A stretch of 64,000 nucleotides of DNA, taken from NCBI GenBank assembly GCA_030428105.1, contig JAUIBE010000002.1, positions 186,001-250,000 of the forward strand, read 5' to 3'. Under the pieces are notes generated by a model. It did no database searches. It was not told the DNA's origin and was given only the letters and a program-made list of their open reading frames with translations. Within the stretch, counting starts at the first letter, position 1. Each line of letters starts with the position of its first letter. Origin of the DNA: Gammaproteobacteria bacterium. GTDB lineage: Bacteria > Pseudomonadota > Gammaproteobacteria > Xanthomonadales > SZUA-36. Below are positions 1 to 8,373 of the stretch, piece by piece. The translations under genes were made by a program, and so were the position numbers.

Positions 1-100
1 ATCTATGCCACCCGTGCAACGCTTCTGTTCCACCGGTGGGTCCCGGATAACGCTACTCGCGTTTCCGGGATGACGGTAAGCGCCTTCCGGGATGACGGGA
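1..100 (+). repeat. Dispersed REP-like element, copy 1
   Basis: The segment matches 22613-22713 closely and, in reverse complement, 48323-48385. It contains a hairpin: TCCCGGATAACGC (41-53), loop TACTC, GCGTTTCCGGGA (59-70), with one bulged T. The 14-base unit TTCCGGGATGACGG then occurs twice (63-76 and 85-98). It is intergenic, and its left end lies outside the window. The size, palindromic core and intergenic placement resemble REP elements. No transposase is visible nearby. Confidence 0.7.
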
Positions 101-131
101 GATCGAAATTCTGTGATGAGGTTGTAACTAG

Positions 132-407
132 CTAGCGAAAAATCAGCCAGGTCAGGTAGGCAATCAGGATAAAGATAATCGGGAGGATGACGATAAAGGA
201 CTTGCGTGCCGCGCCCATCAGGCGGGCGCCCGAGTCTTGCATCGCCTCGGCGCGGTCCTGGAGGCGCTCCGCGCGCTCGTACTGCACCTTGAACATCTCG
301 AACTGCTCGCGCTGGATTTCCAACGCCTCGTTCTGGCGCTGAAGCTGGATTTCCTGGTTCTTGAGAATGTCCTCCAGGACATCCACCACTTCTCGATTGG
401 AACTCAA
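132..407 (-). CDS. Small coiled-coil protein with one C-terminal membrane helix
   Basis: This is a 91-residue protein I do not recognise by family. Residues about 8-60 are charged and Gln/Glu/Arg-rich with heptad-like spacing, so a coiled coil is likely. Residues about 70-90 form one strongly hydrophobic helix (IVILPIIFILIAYLTWLIF) ending in Arg. That pattern fits a tail-anchored inner-membrane protein with a cytoplasmic coiled coil. It is followed on the same strand by unrelated small genes, so context gives no clear role. Confidence 0.6.
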   Translation of the reverse strand: MSSNREVVDVLEDILKNQEIQLQRQNEALEIQREQFEMFKVQYERAERLQDRAEAMQDSGARLMGAARKSFIVILPIIFILIAYLTWLIFR

Positions 408-494
408 TGCGGGTCTCCTGCTGGTTCAGGAATGGCGCAAGCCTGCACAACGCCCCTGGGCCAGGCGCCTCAAAATGGTTACTGGAAGCCGGTG

Positions 495-929
495 CTAGTA
501 ACTGCCGGCGATGTAGTGTGACAGCTGCTCTACCTCTGCCTCTTTTTCAACCAGCATATGCTTCACCAGGTCGCCCAGCGAAACGATGCCTTCCATGGTC
601 TCGCCGTCAGACACGATCAAGTGCCTGCATCGACAGGTTGTCATGGTTTCCATGGCAGTTTCAACGGAGTCGCCGGGCTCCACCGTGATCAGTGGCGACG
701 ACATCACCTCGTGCAACCGGGTATCGGCCGAGGACCGGCCTTTGAGTGCAATTTTTCGGAGGTAGTCCCTTTCCGTGAAGATGCCCGTGGGCACGTCGTC
801 ATCCGAGACAACCACGGCGCCGATGTTGGCGTCCGACATGATGCCGATGGCTTCCAGAACCGAGACATCCTTGCCGACCGTCACAACCGCGCCGCCTTTC
901 CGATCCAGTACTTCGCGAATCGTGGACAT
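495..929 (-). CDS. CBS-domain pair protein
   Basis: The 144-residue protein consists of two tandem CBS domains (about residues 8-62 and 74-130) with almost nothing else. Stand-alone CBS pairs usually bind adenosine nucleotides (AMP, ATP, SAM) and act as energy or ligand sensors for a partner protein. The motif GIFTERDYLRKI closes the first CBS repeat, and GIVSLGDLVKHM closes the second. The C-terminal 20 residues are acidic and probably helical. No partner gene is identifiable next to it. Confidence 0.85.
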   Translation of the reverse strand: MSTIREVLDRKGGAVVTVGKDVSVLEAIGIMSDANIGAVVVSDDDVPTGIFTERDYLRKIALKGRSSADTRLHEVMSSPLITVEPGDSVETAMETMTTCRCRHLIVSDGETMEGIVSLGDLVKHMLVEKEAEVEQLSHYIAGSY

Positions 930-1003
930 GGCAGTACAACCTTGCGGGTTGGTGTCCCTTCAGTTTAGACCCGGTTGGGGATTTTACAAAGCCGTTCCCG
1001 CGC

Positions 1004-1288
1004 TCAATCGCGCCGCCTGGAGATCACGGTATATTCCGCGTCGATAACGTTAGAACGGTCCGAAGGCTGGTTTGTCGGGCCGGAAGGCTGCTGCTCCACA
1101 CCCTTTCGGCGCAGCCACCAGCGGCGTATCGAAAGGACAATCCACGAAACCACGCCCAGCGCAGCGATGACGGCAAAGACGAAAACGCCGAACACGACAG
1201 CGCCGGCTATCAGCAGGACGGCGAATACCGCGGCAAGAATCCGCGACAATGGATTGGCGGGTGGAGCACTGATGTAGTATCGGGGCAT
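1004..1288 (-). CDS. Small membrane protein, hypothetical
   Basis: I chose the ATG giving MPRYYISAPPANP (94 residues) because the longer in-frame extension is not protein-like and runs into the divergent Rieske gene. Residues about 15-55 are strongly hydrophobic and probably form two membrane helices or one hairpin, followed by a basic patch (RRWWLRRKG). The tail is polar and ends in VIDAEYTVISRRRD. The start 'VIDAEY' and similar tails occur in small uncharacterised proteobacterial membrane proteins; function is unknown. Confidence 0.6.
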   Translation of the reverse strand: MPRYYISAPPANPLSRILAAVFAVLLIAGAVVFGVFVFAVIAALGVVSWIVLSIRRWWLRRKGVEQQPSGPTNQPSDRSNVIDAEYTVISRRRD

Positions 1289-1338
1289 AGCTGCTAGTTG
1301 GGGCCTTCCTGGCTTCGAGTCAACAATCGTACAGGGGT

Positions 1339-1680
1339 ATGACAACCACAATGCGCATTTGTCTCCTTGAAGAAGTCGGAGAAAGCGGAAAAGAAGCCAT
1401 GCTGGATGGCCCTGACGGCCCCGAGTGGCTGATGTTATTTCACCGCGATGGCGTACTCACCGCCTGGCGCAACGTTTGCCCCCACCAGGGACGTTCGCTC
1501 AATTTTGCGCCGGACAAGTTCCTGTTCACCCCGAAAGGCCACCTGGTCTGCGCCCACCACGGCGCCAGTTTCACGCTGGAAGACGGCGCCTGCGTGGAAG
1601 GGCCCTGCAAGGGCGCCCGCCTTGCGCCAGTTGAAGTCGCGGTTGAAGACGGCTGGGTGTGCCGCCGGGAAACTCAGTAG
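1339..1680 (+). CDS. Rieske [2Fe-2S] ferredoxin-like protein
   Basis: This 113-residue protein has the two Rieske cluster-binding boxes, CPHQG (C47, H49) and CAHHG (C71, H74). It has no membrane anchor, signal peptide or fused oxygenase domain. It therefore looks like a soluble Rieske electron-transfer protein, of the kind related to NirD or to ferredoxin components of ring-hydroxylating dioxygenases. No oxygenase or reductase partner lies beside it. The 3' end overlaps by seven bases the stop of the convergent permease gene. Confidence 0.85.
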   Translation: MTTTMRICLLEEVGESGKEAMLDGPDGPEWLMLFHRDGVLTAWRNVCPHQGRSLNFAPDKFLFTPKGHLVCAHHGASFTLEDGACVEGPCKGARLAPVEVAVEDGWVCRRETQ

Positions 1681-3512
1681 ATCAGGTTCATCACGGTGAG
1701 CATGACCACGACGAAGATCACGCTCATTGGCGTGCCCACCCGGATGAAGTCGGAAACCCGGTAGCCACCGGGACCCATGATCAGGGCGTTCACCTGGTGG
1801 GTGGGAAGGATAAACGCGTTGGAAGCCGAAAGCGCCACGATCAGGGCATACATCGTGGGGTTGGCCCCGGTCGCAAACGCAATGCTGAGCGCGATCGGCA
1901 CCAGGATGGTGGTGGCGCCCACATTCGACATCACCAGGCTGAACACGGTTGCCAGCAAGGCCAGCGCCACCTGGATAGCCACCTCCGGCACATCACCCAG
2001 CACCAGCATGATCTCCTGGGCAATCCAGGCGGCCGTGCCGCTGCGCTCCATGGCCTGGCCCAGCGGAATCAGGCTGGCCAGCAGGAACACGGTCTTCCAG
2101 CTCACCGAGGCGTAGGCCTCGTCCATGCTCAACACGCCGGTAAGCACCATGCCCAGTGCACCGGCCAGCAGGCAAATCGAGAGGCGGAAATCGGTGAAGA
2201 TGATGAGACCGATGGAGAGCGCGAAAAACACCAGCGCATGCGCCACTTTCTGCGGCCGCTGCTCTTCCTGCGGAATCTCGGTGGCGACAATAAAATCGCG
2301 TTCGCGTGAAACGTTCGACAGGTCTCGCCAGGTGCTGTGGCTGACCAGGCAGTCGCCCACTTCCATGGTCATGTCGCGCACGCCCTCGGTGATGATCTCA
2401 CCGCGCCGATTCACCGCCAGCACGCTGATGCCGTAACGTTTGCGCAACTGGGCATCGCCAACAGTCTGGCCAATCAGGCGCGAACCGGGCGGAATCACTA
2501 CCTCGGAAATACCGGCGCGGCTGGCGTTGAACAGGCCGCCGAATGTGCGCAGGCGCGGCTGCACCCTGCATTCGTTATCCAGCGCGAAGCGCCCCACCAC
2601 GTCGCGCGTACCCATCACGCCGAGAATCGTGCCCACCCAGATCATTTCTTCGGCAGGCGGAGCCAGCCGTGGCTCCTCGGTATTGCGAATAGCCAGCAGG
2701 ATGGGCGCGCCCTCCAGCTTCTCGGCATCGCCGACCCGCATGCCCACCAGGGGGGAGTCGACCGTCACGAGCAACTCGTAGACGTCACCCTTGATGCCGT
2801 AGACATCGGCGAAGTATGACTTGGTGCGCGCGGGTGCGCCGGTGGCGGTTTCCTTGTGTTCCGGCAGCAGCAACTGGCCGCCCAGCAGGAAGTAAAGGAT
2901 GCCCGCGGAAAGCAGCGCCAACCCCACCGGGGTGACATCGAACAAGTGAAAGGTCTGTAGCGTGGTCTCGCCCGGTGGCAGCGACGCGTTGGCATTGGTG
3001 ATCAGGTCGTTCAACAGGATCAGCGGCGAGGAGCCCACCATGGTGAGCGTACCGCCGAGGATGGCGCAAAAGCCCATCGGCATCAGCATGCGCTGCAGCG
3101 GAATGCGGGTGCGGGTGGAAATGCGCGACATCACTGGCATGAACAGCGCGGTGGCGCCCACGTTCTGCATCAGCCCGGAAATGATGCCGACCGTGCCGGA
3201 CACCATCGGCACAATGCGCCGGGCGGTTTTTCCGCCCACTTTGAGAATGCGCGCGGCCACCACGGTCATCACCCCGGTGCGATCCAGCCCGGCGCCCAGG
3301 ATCATCACCGCGATGATGGAAATCACCGCGTTCGAAGCAAAGCCGTTGAACAACTCCTGGGCGGGTACCAGGCCAAGCAGCCCGAGCACCACCATCACCG
3401 AGATGGCGGCGATGTCGACCCGAACCAGTTCGGAAACAAACAAGCCAATGGTGGCCGCCAGCACCAGCAGCACCAGCATCATGTCGCCGCTGAGTGTGAG
3501 GCCGCCTTCCAT
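1674..3512 (-). CDS. SLC13/DASS family permease with two TrkA-C domains
   Basis: The start is the ATG at 3512, which overlaps the trmB stop as TGATG and gives 612 residues. A longer open frame continues upstream but only antisense-like within trmB. The N-terminal half has about six hydrophobic segments starting MMLVLLVLAATIGLF. The middle carries two soluble TrkA-C (RCK-C) regulatory modules, and a second block of membrane segments follows. This split layout is typical of SLC13-type sodium/anion symporters (sulfate, phosphate or dicarboxylate); the substrate cannot be read from sequence. It is co-transcribed after trmB. Confidence 0.85.
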   Translation of the reverse strand: MEGGLTLSGDMMLVLLVLAATIGLFVSELVRVDIAAISVMVVLGLLGLVPAQELFNGFASNAVISIIAVMILGAGLDRTGVMTVVAARILKVGGKTARRIVPMVSGTVGIISGLMQNVGATALFMPVMSRISTRTRIPLQRMLMPMGFCAILGGTLTMVGSSPLILLNDLITNANASLPPGETTLQTFHLFDVTPVGLALLSAGILYFLLGGQLLLPEHKETATGAPARTKSYFADVYGIKGDVYELLVTVDSPLVGMRVGDAEKLEGAPILLAIRNTEEPRLAPPAEEMIWVGTILGVMGTRDVVGRFALDNECRVQPRLRTFGGLFNASRAGISEVVIPPGSRLIGQTVGDAQLRKRYGISVLAVNRRGEIITEGVRDMTMEVGDCLVSHSTWRDLSNVSRERDFIVATEIPQEEQRPQKVAHALVFFALSIGLIIFTDFRLSICLLAGALGMVLTGVLSMDEAYASVSWKTVFLLASLIPLGQAMERSGTAAWIAQEIMLVLGDVPEVAIQVALALLATVFSLVMSNVGATTILVPIALSIAFATGANPTMYALIVALSASNAFILPTHQVNALIMGPGGYRVSDFIRVGTPMSVIFVVVMLTVMNLIY

Positions 3513-4228
3513 CAGTCGATTTTCTCGTAGAGCAGGTCGAACACCTCGTGGCCCAATCGTTTGCCGCGCAGTTCGTAACGCGTTTCCGGCCGCCACGCGG
3601 GGCGCGGGCTGTAGGGGCCGTCCTCGGCGAGATTGCGGAACGACGCGTTCTCGGCAATCACTTCCACCATGTGCTCTGCATAGGGCGCCCAGTCGGTGGC
3701 CAGGTGCAGCACCGCGCCCGGAGCCATGCTGCGCGCCAGGCAGGCGATGAAATCCGGCTGCACAATGCGCCGCTTGTGGTGGCGCTTCTTGGGCCACGGG
3801 TCGGGGAAAAACAGGCGCACGCCGGAAAGCGAAGCTGGCGGAATGGCCTCGTCCATGAATTCGACAGCGTCCTCGCAGGCCACGCGCACATTGCCAACGC
3901 GGTGCTCATCCAGCGCCAGCAGCAAATGCCCTACACCAGGCCGATGCACCTCGATGCCAATGAAATCCTGCTCGGGGTAGTCGCGCGCGGTGCGCCAGGT
4001 GGCTTCGCCGTTACCAAAACCGATCTCGGCAATCACCGGCGCAGACCGGCCGAACAGTTCCGGGTAGTCCAGGCGCTCGCCGGCAGGCGGCCTGTCAATG
4101 CCGTAGCTGGGCCAGAGCTGTTCCAGCGCGCGCGCCTGGCCGTCGGTCAGGCGGCCACCGCGAATGACAAAACTTCGAATCGGCCGCCTTGCGGCCCCGC
4201 CCTGCCCCGTGGAATCAGGGCCAGACAT
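3512..4228 (-). CDS. trmB: tRNA (guanine-N7-)-methyltransferase TrmB
   Basis: The 238-residue protein is a class I SAM methyltransferase that makes m7G46 in tRNA. Visible signatures are the SAM-binding EIGFGNGEATW, the acidic end-of-strand EVHRPGVGHLL, and the family signature FFPDPWPKKRHHKRRIV. The length is normal. Its start codon directly abuts the thiG stop, and the thiG-trmB order is a common conserved neighbourhood in gammaproteobacteria. It is probably translated from the thiS-thiG transcript. Confidence 0.96.
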   Translation of the reverse strand: MSGPDSTGQGGAARRPIRSFVIRGGRLTDGQARALEQLWPSYGIDRPPAGERLDYPELFGRSAPVIAEIGFGNGEATWRTARDYPEQDFIGIEVHRPGVGHLLLALDEHRVGNVRVACEDAVEFMDEAIPPASLSGVRLFFPDPWPKKRHHKRRIVQPDFIACLARSMAPGAVLHLATDWAPYAEHMVEVIAENASFRNLAEDGPYSPRPAWRPETRYELRGKRLGHEVFDLLYEKID

Positions 4229-5047
4229 TCAAGCGATGGTGCCGTCGATGGGCGAGGAAGCAGACGCGTAACGCTTGCGCGGAATGCGTCCAGCCAGGAA
4301 GGCCTCGCGACCAGCTTCCACCGCCTTCTTCATGGCGGAAGCCATCAGTACCGGGTCACGCGCCCCGGCAATGGCAGTGTTCATCAGCACGCCATCGCAA
4401 CCCAACTCCATGGCAATGGCGGCGTCCGACGCGGTACCCACGCCTGCATCGACGATGATCGGCACGGTTGCGTCCTCGACAATGCTGAGGATGTTGTAGC
4501 GGTTCTGGATACCGAGCCCTGAACCAATCGGCGCGGCCAGGGGCATCACCGATACGCAACCCATGTCAGCCAGTTCGCGGGCCACGATCGGGTCATCATT
4601 GGTGTAGACCATGACGTCGAAGCCATCATCGATCAGCACCCGCGCGGCGTGAATGGTTTCGGTGATGTGCGGGAACAGGGTTTTCTCGTCACCCAGCACT
4701 TCCAGCTTGACCAGCGTGTGACCGTCCAGCAGTTCACGCGCCAACTGGCAGGTGCGAATCGCATCACGGGCATTAAAGCAACCCGCGGTGTTGGGAAGAA
4801 TGGTGAACTCATCAGGCGGCAGCACGTCCAGCAGGTTGGGCTGGTCGGCATCCTGGCCGATGTTGGTGCGGCGAATCGCCACCGTCACGATTTCCGCGCC
4901 GGCGGCCAGCGTGGCCTCGCGGGTCTGTTCCAGGTCCTTGTACTTGCCGGTACCGGTCAGCAGCCTAGAGGCATACTTGCGGCCGGCAATTTCAATCTGG
5001 TCCGTGGAATCCGCCGCAACGCGGACAGTTTGTGGTGCACTACTCAT
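4229..5047 (-). CDS. thiG: Thiazole synthase ThiG
   Basis: The enzyme forms the thiazole phosphate carboxylate ring of thiamine from deoxyxylulose phosphate, dehydroglycine and ThiS-thiocarboxylate. The 272-residue protein has the Schiff-base lysine in [10 protein letters not shown] (K114), the family motifs PNTAGC and VDAGVG, and a full TIM-barrel length. thiS lies 11 bases upstream, as expected for the sulfur-carrier partner. No TPP riboswitch is recognisable in front of the operon. Confidence 0.97.
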   Translation of the reverse strand: MSSAPQTVRVAADSTDQIEIAGRKYASRLLTGTGKYKDLEQTREATLAAGAEIVTVAIRRTNIGQDADQPNLLDVLPPDEFTILPNTAGCFNARDAIRTCQLARELLDGHTLVKLEVLGDEKTLFPHITETIHAARVLIDDGFDVMVYTNDDPIVARELADMGCVSVMPLAAPIGSGLGIQNRYNILSIVEDATVPIIVDAGVGTASDAAIAMELGCDGVLMNTAIAGARDPVLMASAMKKAVEAGREAFLAGRIPRKRYASASSPIDGTIA

Positions 5048-5058
5048 ATCGCTGTTCC

Positions 5059-5259
5059 TTAGCCCCCGCCAATCGCCTGGACAATCTCGACACGGTCTCC
5101 CGCCTGCAACACATGGGCGGCATGACGCGCACGCGGAACGATTTCCTCGTTCACCTCGACGGCCACACGTTTGCCCGGGGGAAGGATGCCTTCAATTAGC
5201 TTGCTGATCGTGGTTTGCTCTTCGACGGTCTGCTGCCGTCCATTCACCAAAATCTCCAT
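5059..5259 (-). CDS. thiS: Sulfur carrier protein ThiS
   Basis: The 66-residue ubiquitin-like protein ends in AIGGG, the C-terminal Gly-Gly that is adenylated and thiocarboxylated. The start [10 protein letters not shown] is chosen because it gives the family length; the frame is open further upstream but that part overlaps the divergent yqgE promoter region. It precedes thiG by 11 bases. A TACAAT box lies only nine bases upstream of the ATG, which would give an almost leaderless mRNA. Confidence 0.95.
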   Translation of the reverse strand: MEILVNGRQQTVEEQTTISKLIEGILPPGKRVAVEVNEEIVPRARHAAHVLQAGDRVEIVQAIGGG

Positions 5260-5268
5260 ACCATGAAT

Positions 5269-5274
5269 ATTGTA
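5269..5274 (-). promoter_or_regulatory. Candidate -10 box for thiS-thiG-trmB
   Basis: TACAAT on the minus strand matches the sigma70 -10 consensus in five of six bases and sits nine bases before the thiS ATG. A convincing -35 box is not visible at 16-18 bases. If used, transcription would begin two or three bases before the start codon. Confidence 0.35.
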
Positions 5275-5374
5275 CAACGCTGGAAAATAACAAGGCCGCA
5301 AAATATCGGCATTCCGTCGCTGAAAAGCCCGGAGAAAGCTTGAAAATTCCCGCCAAAGGCTCCAATCTGAGCGC

Positions 5375-5968
5375 ATGGCAGACAAAGACGTCTCGATGAA
5401 CCCCGAATCCACTTCGGGCTACCTCGGCCGCCAGATGCTGATTGCAATGCCCGGCATGCTGGACGACAACTTTGTCGGTAGCGTCACCCTGATGTGCCAG
5501 CACAACGACCAGGGGGCTATCGGCATCACCATCAACCGCCTTTCGGAATTTTCGCTGGGAGAAATCTTCGCCCAGCTGCATATCGATTGCGAAGACGAAA
5601 CCATCCGTAGCGCACCGGTGCTGGAAGGCGGACCCGTGGCCCCAGACCGGGGCTTTGTGCTTCACTCGCCGCACAAGGGCTTTGAAAGCAGCATGCAAGT
5701 GGGCGAGGACATCATGGTCACCACATCGCGGGATGTGCTGGCCGCGATCGCCCGCGGCGAAGGCCCGGACAAGTACGTGGTGGCGCTCGGCTACGCCGGC
5801 TGGGGCGTGGGCCAACTGGAAGGCGAAATGTTGCAAAACGCCTGGCTGACGGTGGAGGCCGACAGCGCCATCGTTTTCGACTCGCCGCTGCCGCAACGCT
5901 TCACCCAGGCCCTCGATCGCCTTGGCATCAAGGTCGACCGCCTCCACGGCATCGCAGGAAACGCCTGA
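5375..5968 (+). CDS. yqgE: YqgE/AlgH family protein (DUF179)
   Basis: The 197-residue protein matches the YqgE/AlgH family: GYLGRQMLIAMPGMLDDNF near the N terminus, GAIGITINRL, and the late motif ALGYAGWGVGQLEGE. The biochemical role is unsettled; AlgH was first linked to alginate regulation in Pseudomonas. It is followed six bases later by ruvX, the usual partner gene. In Pseudomonas the same pair lies between tonB3 and pyr genes, matching the neighbourhood here. Confidence 0.95.
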   Translation: MADKDVSMNPESTSGYLGRQMLIAMPGMLDDNFVGSVTLMCQHNDQGAIGITINRLSEFSLGEIFAQLHIDCEDETIRSAPVLEGGPVAPDRGFVLHSPHKGFESSMQVGEDIMVTTSRDVLAAIARGEGPDKYVVALGYAGWGVGQLEGEMLQNAWLTVEADSAIVFDSPLPQRFTQALDRLGIKVDRLHGIAGNA

Positions 5969-5973
5969 GCCAG

Positions 5974-6423
5974 ATGGCCGAGCGCGAGCCCCCTCGCGGC
6001 TATATCCTGGGTTTTGATTTTGGCAAGCGCCGCATAGGCGTGGCCGTGGGCCAGGCCCAGACCGGCACTGCCACCGCGCTGGAAATTGTCGCCCACCGCG
6101 ATCAACCCGACTGGGACGCCATCGCCCGCCTCATCGGCGAGTGGAAACCCGGCCACATCGTGGTGGGCCTGCCGCTGTCCGAGGATGGCGAGGAAACCGA
6201 GATGTCCAGCGCCGCGCGAACTTTCGGCAACCGGATCAACGGTCGCTTCAATATCCCGGTCTCGTACCACGATGAGCGATTCACTTCGCAGGAAGCCGCC
6301 GGGCAGTTTGCCGAGCATCGCGCTTCGGGCCGCGCCCGGCGCAAGGACGCCGCGCGCCTGGACGCCGTCGCCGCAAGGCTGATCCTGGAAAACTGGTTAC
6401 AATCGCTTCCACCACAAACCTGA
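5974..6423 (+). CDS. ruvX: RuvX/YqgF pre-16S rRNA nuclease family
   Basis: The 149-residue RNase H-fold protein has the first catalytic aspartate in ILGFDFGKRRIGVA (D15) and the later motif GLPLSEDGEE. YqgF family members process the 5' end of pre-16S rRNA and were earlier annotated as Holliday-junction resolvases. It sits between yqgE and pyrB and is probably in one operon with them. The length is normal. Confidence 0.94.
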   Translation: MAEREPPRGYILGFDFGKRRIGVAVGQAQTGTATALEIVAHRDQPDWDAIARLIGEWKPGHIVVGLPLSEDGEETEMSSAARTFGNRINGRFNIPVSYHDERFTSQEAAGQFAEHRASGRARRKDAARLDAVAARLILENWLQSLPPQT

Positions 6424-6438
6424 GCGGGCCCACTTTTT

Positions 6439-7371
6439 GTGAATCAACCAGCGTTGCAGCACTTTACCGACGTCGCCGAATGTACGCCTGAGCAACTCCT
6501 GGCGTTGCTCGACCTGGCCGACCAGATCGCCGCCGACCCCGAGGCCGTGACCAACAGCCTGTCCGGACGGCTGCTGGTCAACCTGTTCTACGAGCCCAGC
6601 ACCCGCACCCGCTTGTCATTCGAGGTGGCGGGCAAGCGCCTGGGCATGCTGGTGGCCAACGTTTCGGCAACCGGCAGCTCGGTGGAGAAAGGTGAAACCC
6701 TGGACGATACCTTCCACACCATCCAGGCGATGGCGCCCGACTGCGTGGTGCTGCGTCATCCTGACCCAGGTACGGCGAAGCACCTGGCCAACCTGGCCGC
6801 CGACAGCGTGCATGTGATCAACGCCGGCGATGGAATCGCTGCGCACCCCAGCCAGGCGCTGCTGGATGCGATGACCCTGCGCCAGGCGCTGGGCGACTTC
6901 GCGGGCATCCGCCTGGTGATGGCGGGCGACATTCGCCATTCCCGAGTGGCGCGCTCCTCGATTCGCCTGCTCACCACCCTGGGGGTCGAAGAAATCCGTA
7001 TCTGCGGGCCACGCCAGTTTCAGCCCACCGCCGAACGCCTGGCCGAACTCGGCCCGCGGGTTTCGGTGTTTGAACAACTGGAAGATGCGGTAGATGGCGC
7101 CAACGCCATCATGATGCTGCGCATCCAGAAAGAACGCATCAGCGGCATAGAAATTCCTGGCGCGGATGAATACCACCAGCGCTGGGGGCTCCGCGCCGAG
7201 CACCTCGAGATGGCCGGGCCGAACTGCGTGGTGCTGCACCCGGGCCCGATGAATCGCGGCGTGGAAATTGCCTCCGAGGTGGCCGATGGGCCGCGCTCGT
7301 TGATCCGCCGGCAAGTGCGCAACGGACTTTACGCGCGCATGGCGCTACTCAAATACCTGATGGAATCATGA
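6439..7371 (+). CDS. pyrB: Aspartate carbamoyltransferase catalytic subunit
   Basis: The enzyme condenses carbamoyl phosphate and aspartate in the second step of pyrimidine synthesis. The 310-residue protein starts with GTG (reading MNQPALQHF). It has the carbamoyl-phosphate loop YEPSTRTRLSFE (S54-T55-R56-T57), HPSQALLD, and HPGPMNRGVEI near the C terminus. No pyrR, pyrI or pyrC follows. It lies 15 bases after ruvX and overlaps the next gene by four bases. Confidence 0.96.
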   Translation: MNQPALQHFTDVAECTPEQLLALLDLADQIAADPEAVTNSLSGRLLVNLFYEPSTRTRLSFEVAGKRLGMLVANVSATGSSVEKGETLDDTFHTIQAMAPDCVVLRHPDPGTAKHLANLAADSVHVINAGDGIAAHPSQALLDAMTLRQALGDFAGIRLVMAGDIRHSRVARSSIRLLTTLGVEEIRICGPRQFQPTAERLAELGPRVSVFEQLEDAVDGANAIMMLRIQKERISGIEIPGADEYHQRWGLRAEHLEMAGPNCVVLHPGPMNRGVEIASEVADGPRSLIRRQVRNGLYARMALLKYLMES

Positions 7372-7949
7372 AACGAATCTGTGTTTATTGCGGCTCCAAC
7401 CCGGGCCGCGGGCCGCACTATCGCGAGGCGGCGGAACAACTGGGCAGCCTGCTTGCGGCCACGGGGCTTGGACTGGTCTACGGCGGCGCCAGCATTGGCG
7501 TGATGGGCGCCGTGGCCGATGCGGTGCTCGACGCCGGCGGCGAGGTCATCGGCGTCATTCCCCATGCCCTGGCCACCAAGGAAGTGGCGCACAACGGGCT
7601 CAGCGAGTTGCTGGTGGTGGAATCGATGCACGAACGCAAGGCCAAGATGGCCGAACTGTCAGACGGCTTCGTCGCCCTGCCCGGCGGCTGGGGCACCATG
7701 GAAGAGATTTTCGAGGCGCTCACCTGGGCGCAGCTTGGCCTCCACGCCAAGCCCTGCGGCCTGCTCAACATCCGCGGTTACTTCGACCACCTTTCCGCCT
7801 TCCTCGAGCACTCCATTGACGAGGGCTTCGTCAAACCCGATTACCGCGCCATGATCATGACCGAGGCCGACCCGGCGCGGCTGCTGGAGCGCTTTGCCAG
7901 CTACCAGCCGCCCGAAGTGTACAAGTGGATCAGCGAGGACGAGACCTGA
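7368..7949 (+). CDS. LOG family protein (TIGR00730 type)
   Basis: The 193-residue Rossmann-fold protein has the LOG signature PGGWGTMEE and an N-terminal VYCGSNPG. This family hydrolyses nucleoside 5'-monophosphates to free base and ribose 5-phosphate; members act as cytokinin-activating LOG enzymes or as general nucleotide phosphoribohydrolases. It overlaps pyrB by ATGA, so the two are translationally coupled, which fits a role in nucleotide turnover. Confidence 0.92.
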   Translation: MKRICVYCGSNPGRGPHYREAAEQLGSLLAATGLGLVYGGASIGVMGAVADAVLDAGGEVIGVIPHALATKEVAHNGLSELLVVESMHERKAKMAELSDGFVALPGGWGTMEEIFEALTWAQLGLHAKPCGLLNIRGYFDHLSAFLEHSIDEGFVKPDYRAMIMTEADPARLLERFASYQPPEVYKWISEDET

Positions 7950-7952
7950 GCC

Positions 7953-8366
7953 ATGATCCAAGTCCGCGCCATTGATCATGTTGTCCTGCGCACTGAGAAC
8001 CCGGAGGCGCTGATCACGTTTTACGAGACGGTGCTTTCGTGCAAGGTGGAGCGTCGCCTGTCCGATGAGTTCGGCCTGGTGCAGCTACGCGCTGGCGCAT
8101 CCTTGATCGATATCGTTGCAGTGGACAGCCAACTCGGACGCATGGGCGGCGGCAAACCAGACCCGAACGCGAGAAACCTCGATCACTTTTGCCTGCAGAT
8201 TGAATCAATTGACGAAGCGGAACTGCGCGCCTGGCTGAACACGCACGGTGTTGAAGCAGGTTCGCTGGAGCGCCGCTACGGCGCGGAAGGGTTTGGCCCG
8301 TCGATGTACCTGCAGGATCCCGATGGCAACACGGTGGAATTGAAGTTTCCGCCCGATGCGGAGTAG
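7953..8366 (+). CDS. VOC family (glyoxalase/bleomycin resistance fold) protein
   Basis: The 137-residue protein begins IDHVVLRTENPEALITFYE and ends DPDGNTVELKFPP, the paired half-motifs of a vicinal-oxygen-chelate domain. Metal ligands would be His9 and later His and Glu residues. Proteins of this type include glyoxalase I, dioxygenases and antibiotic-resistance proteins, so the substrate is open. It is the last gene of the yqgE-ruvX-pyrB run and converges on tonB. Confidence 0.87.
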   Translation: MIQVRAIDHVVLRTENPEALITFYETVLSCKVERRLSDEFGLVQLRAGASLIDIVAVDSQLGRMGGGKPDPNARNLDHFCLQIESIDEAELRAWLNTHGVEAGSLERRYGAEGFGPSMYLQDPDGNTVELKFPPDAE

Positions 8367-8373
8367 AACCGGC

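Noticed and set aside
1465-1480. PurR-like palindrome near CGCAACGTTTGC
   Set aside because: Inside the Rieske coding sequence with no promoter or purine gene; chance match.
1674-3797. A 707-codon version of the SLC13 permease reaching into trmB
   Set aside because: The extra N-terminal part is frame-shifted trmB sequence; the ATG at 3512 with the TGATG overlap gives the family length.
5260-5374. TPP riboswitch in front of thiS
   Set aside because: None of the conserved TPP-aptamer motifs is visible and the likely -10 box leaves almost no leader.
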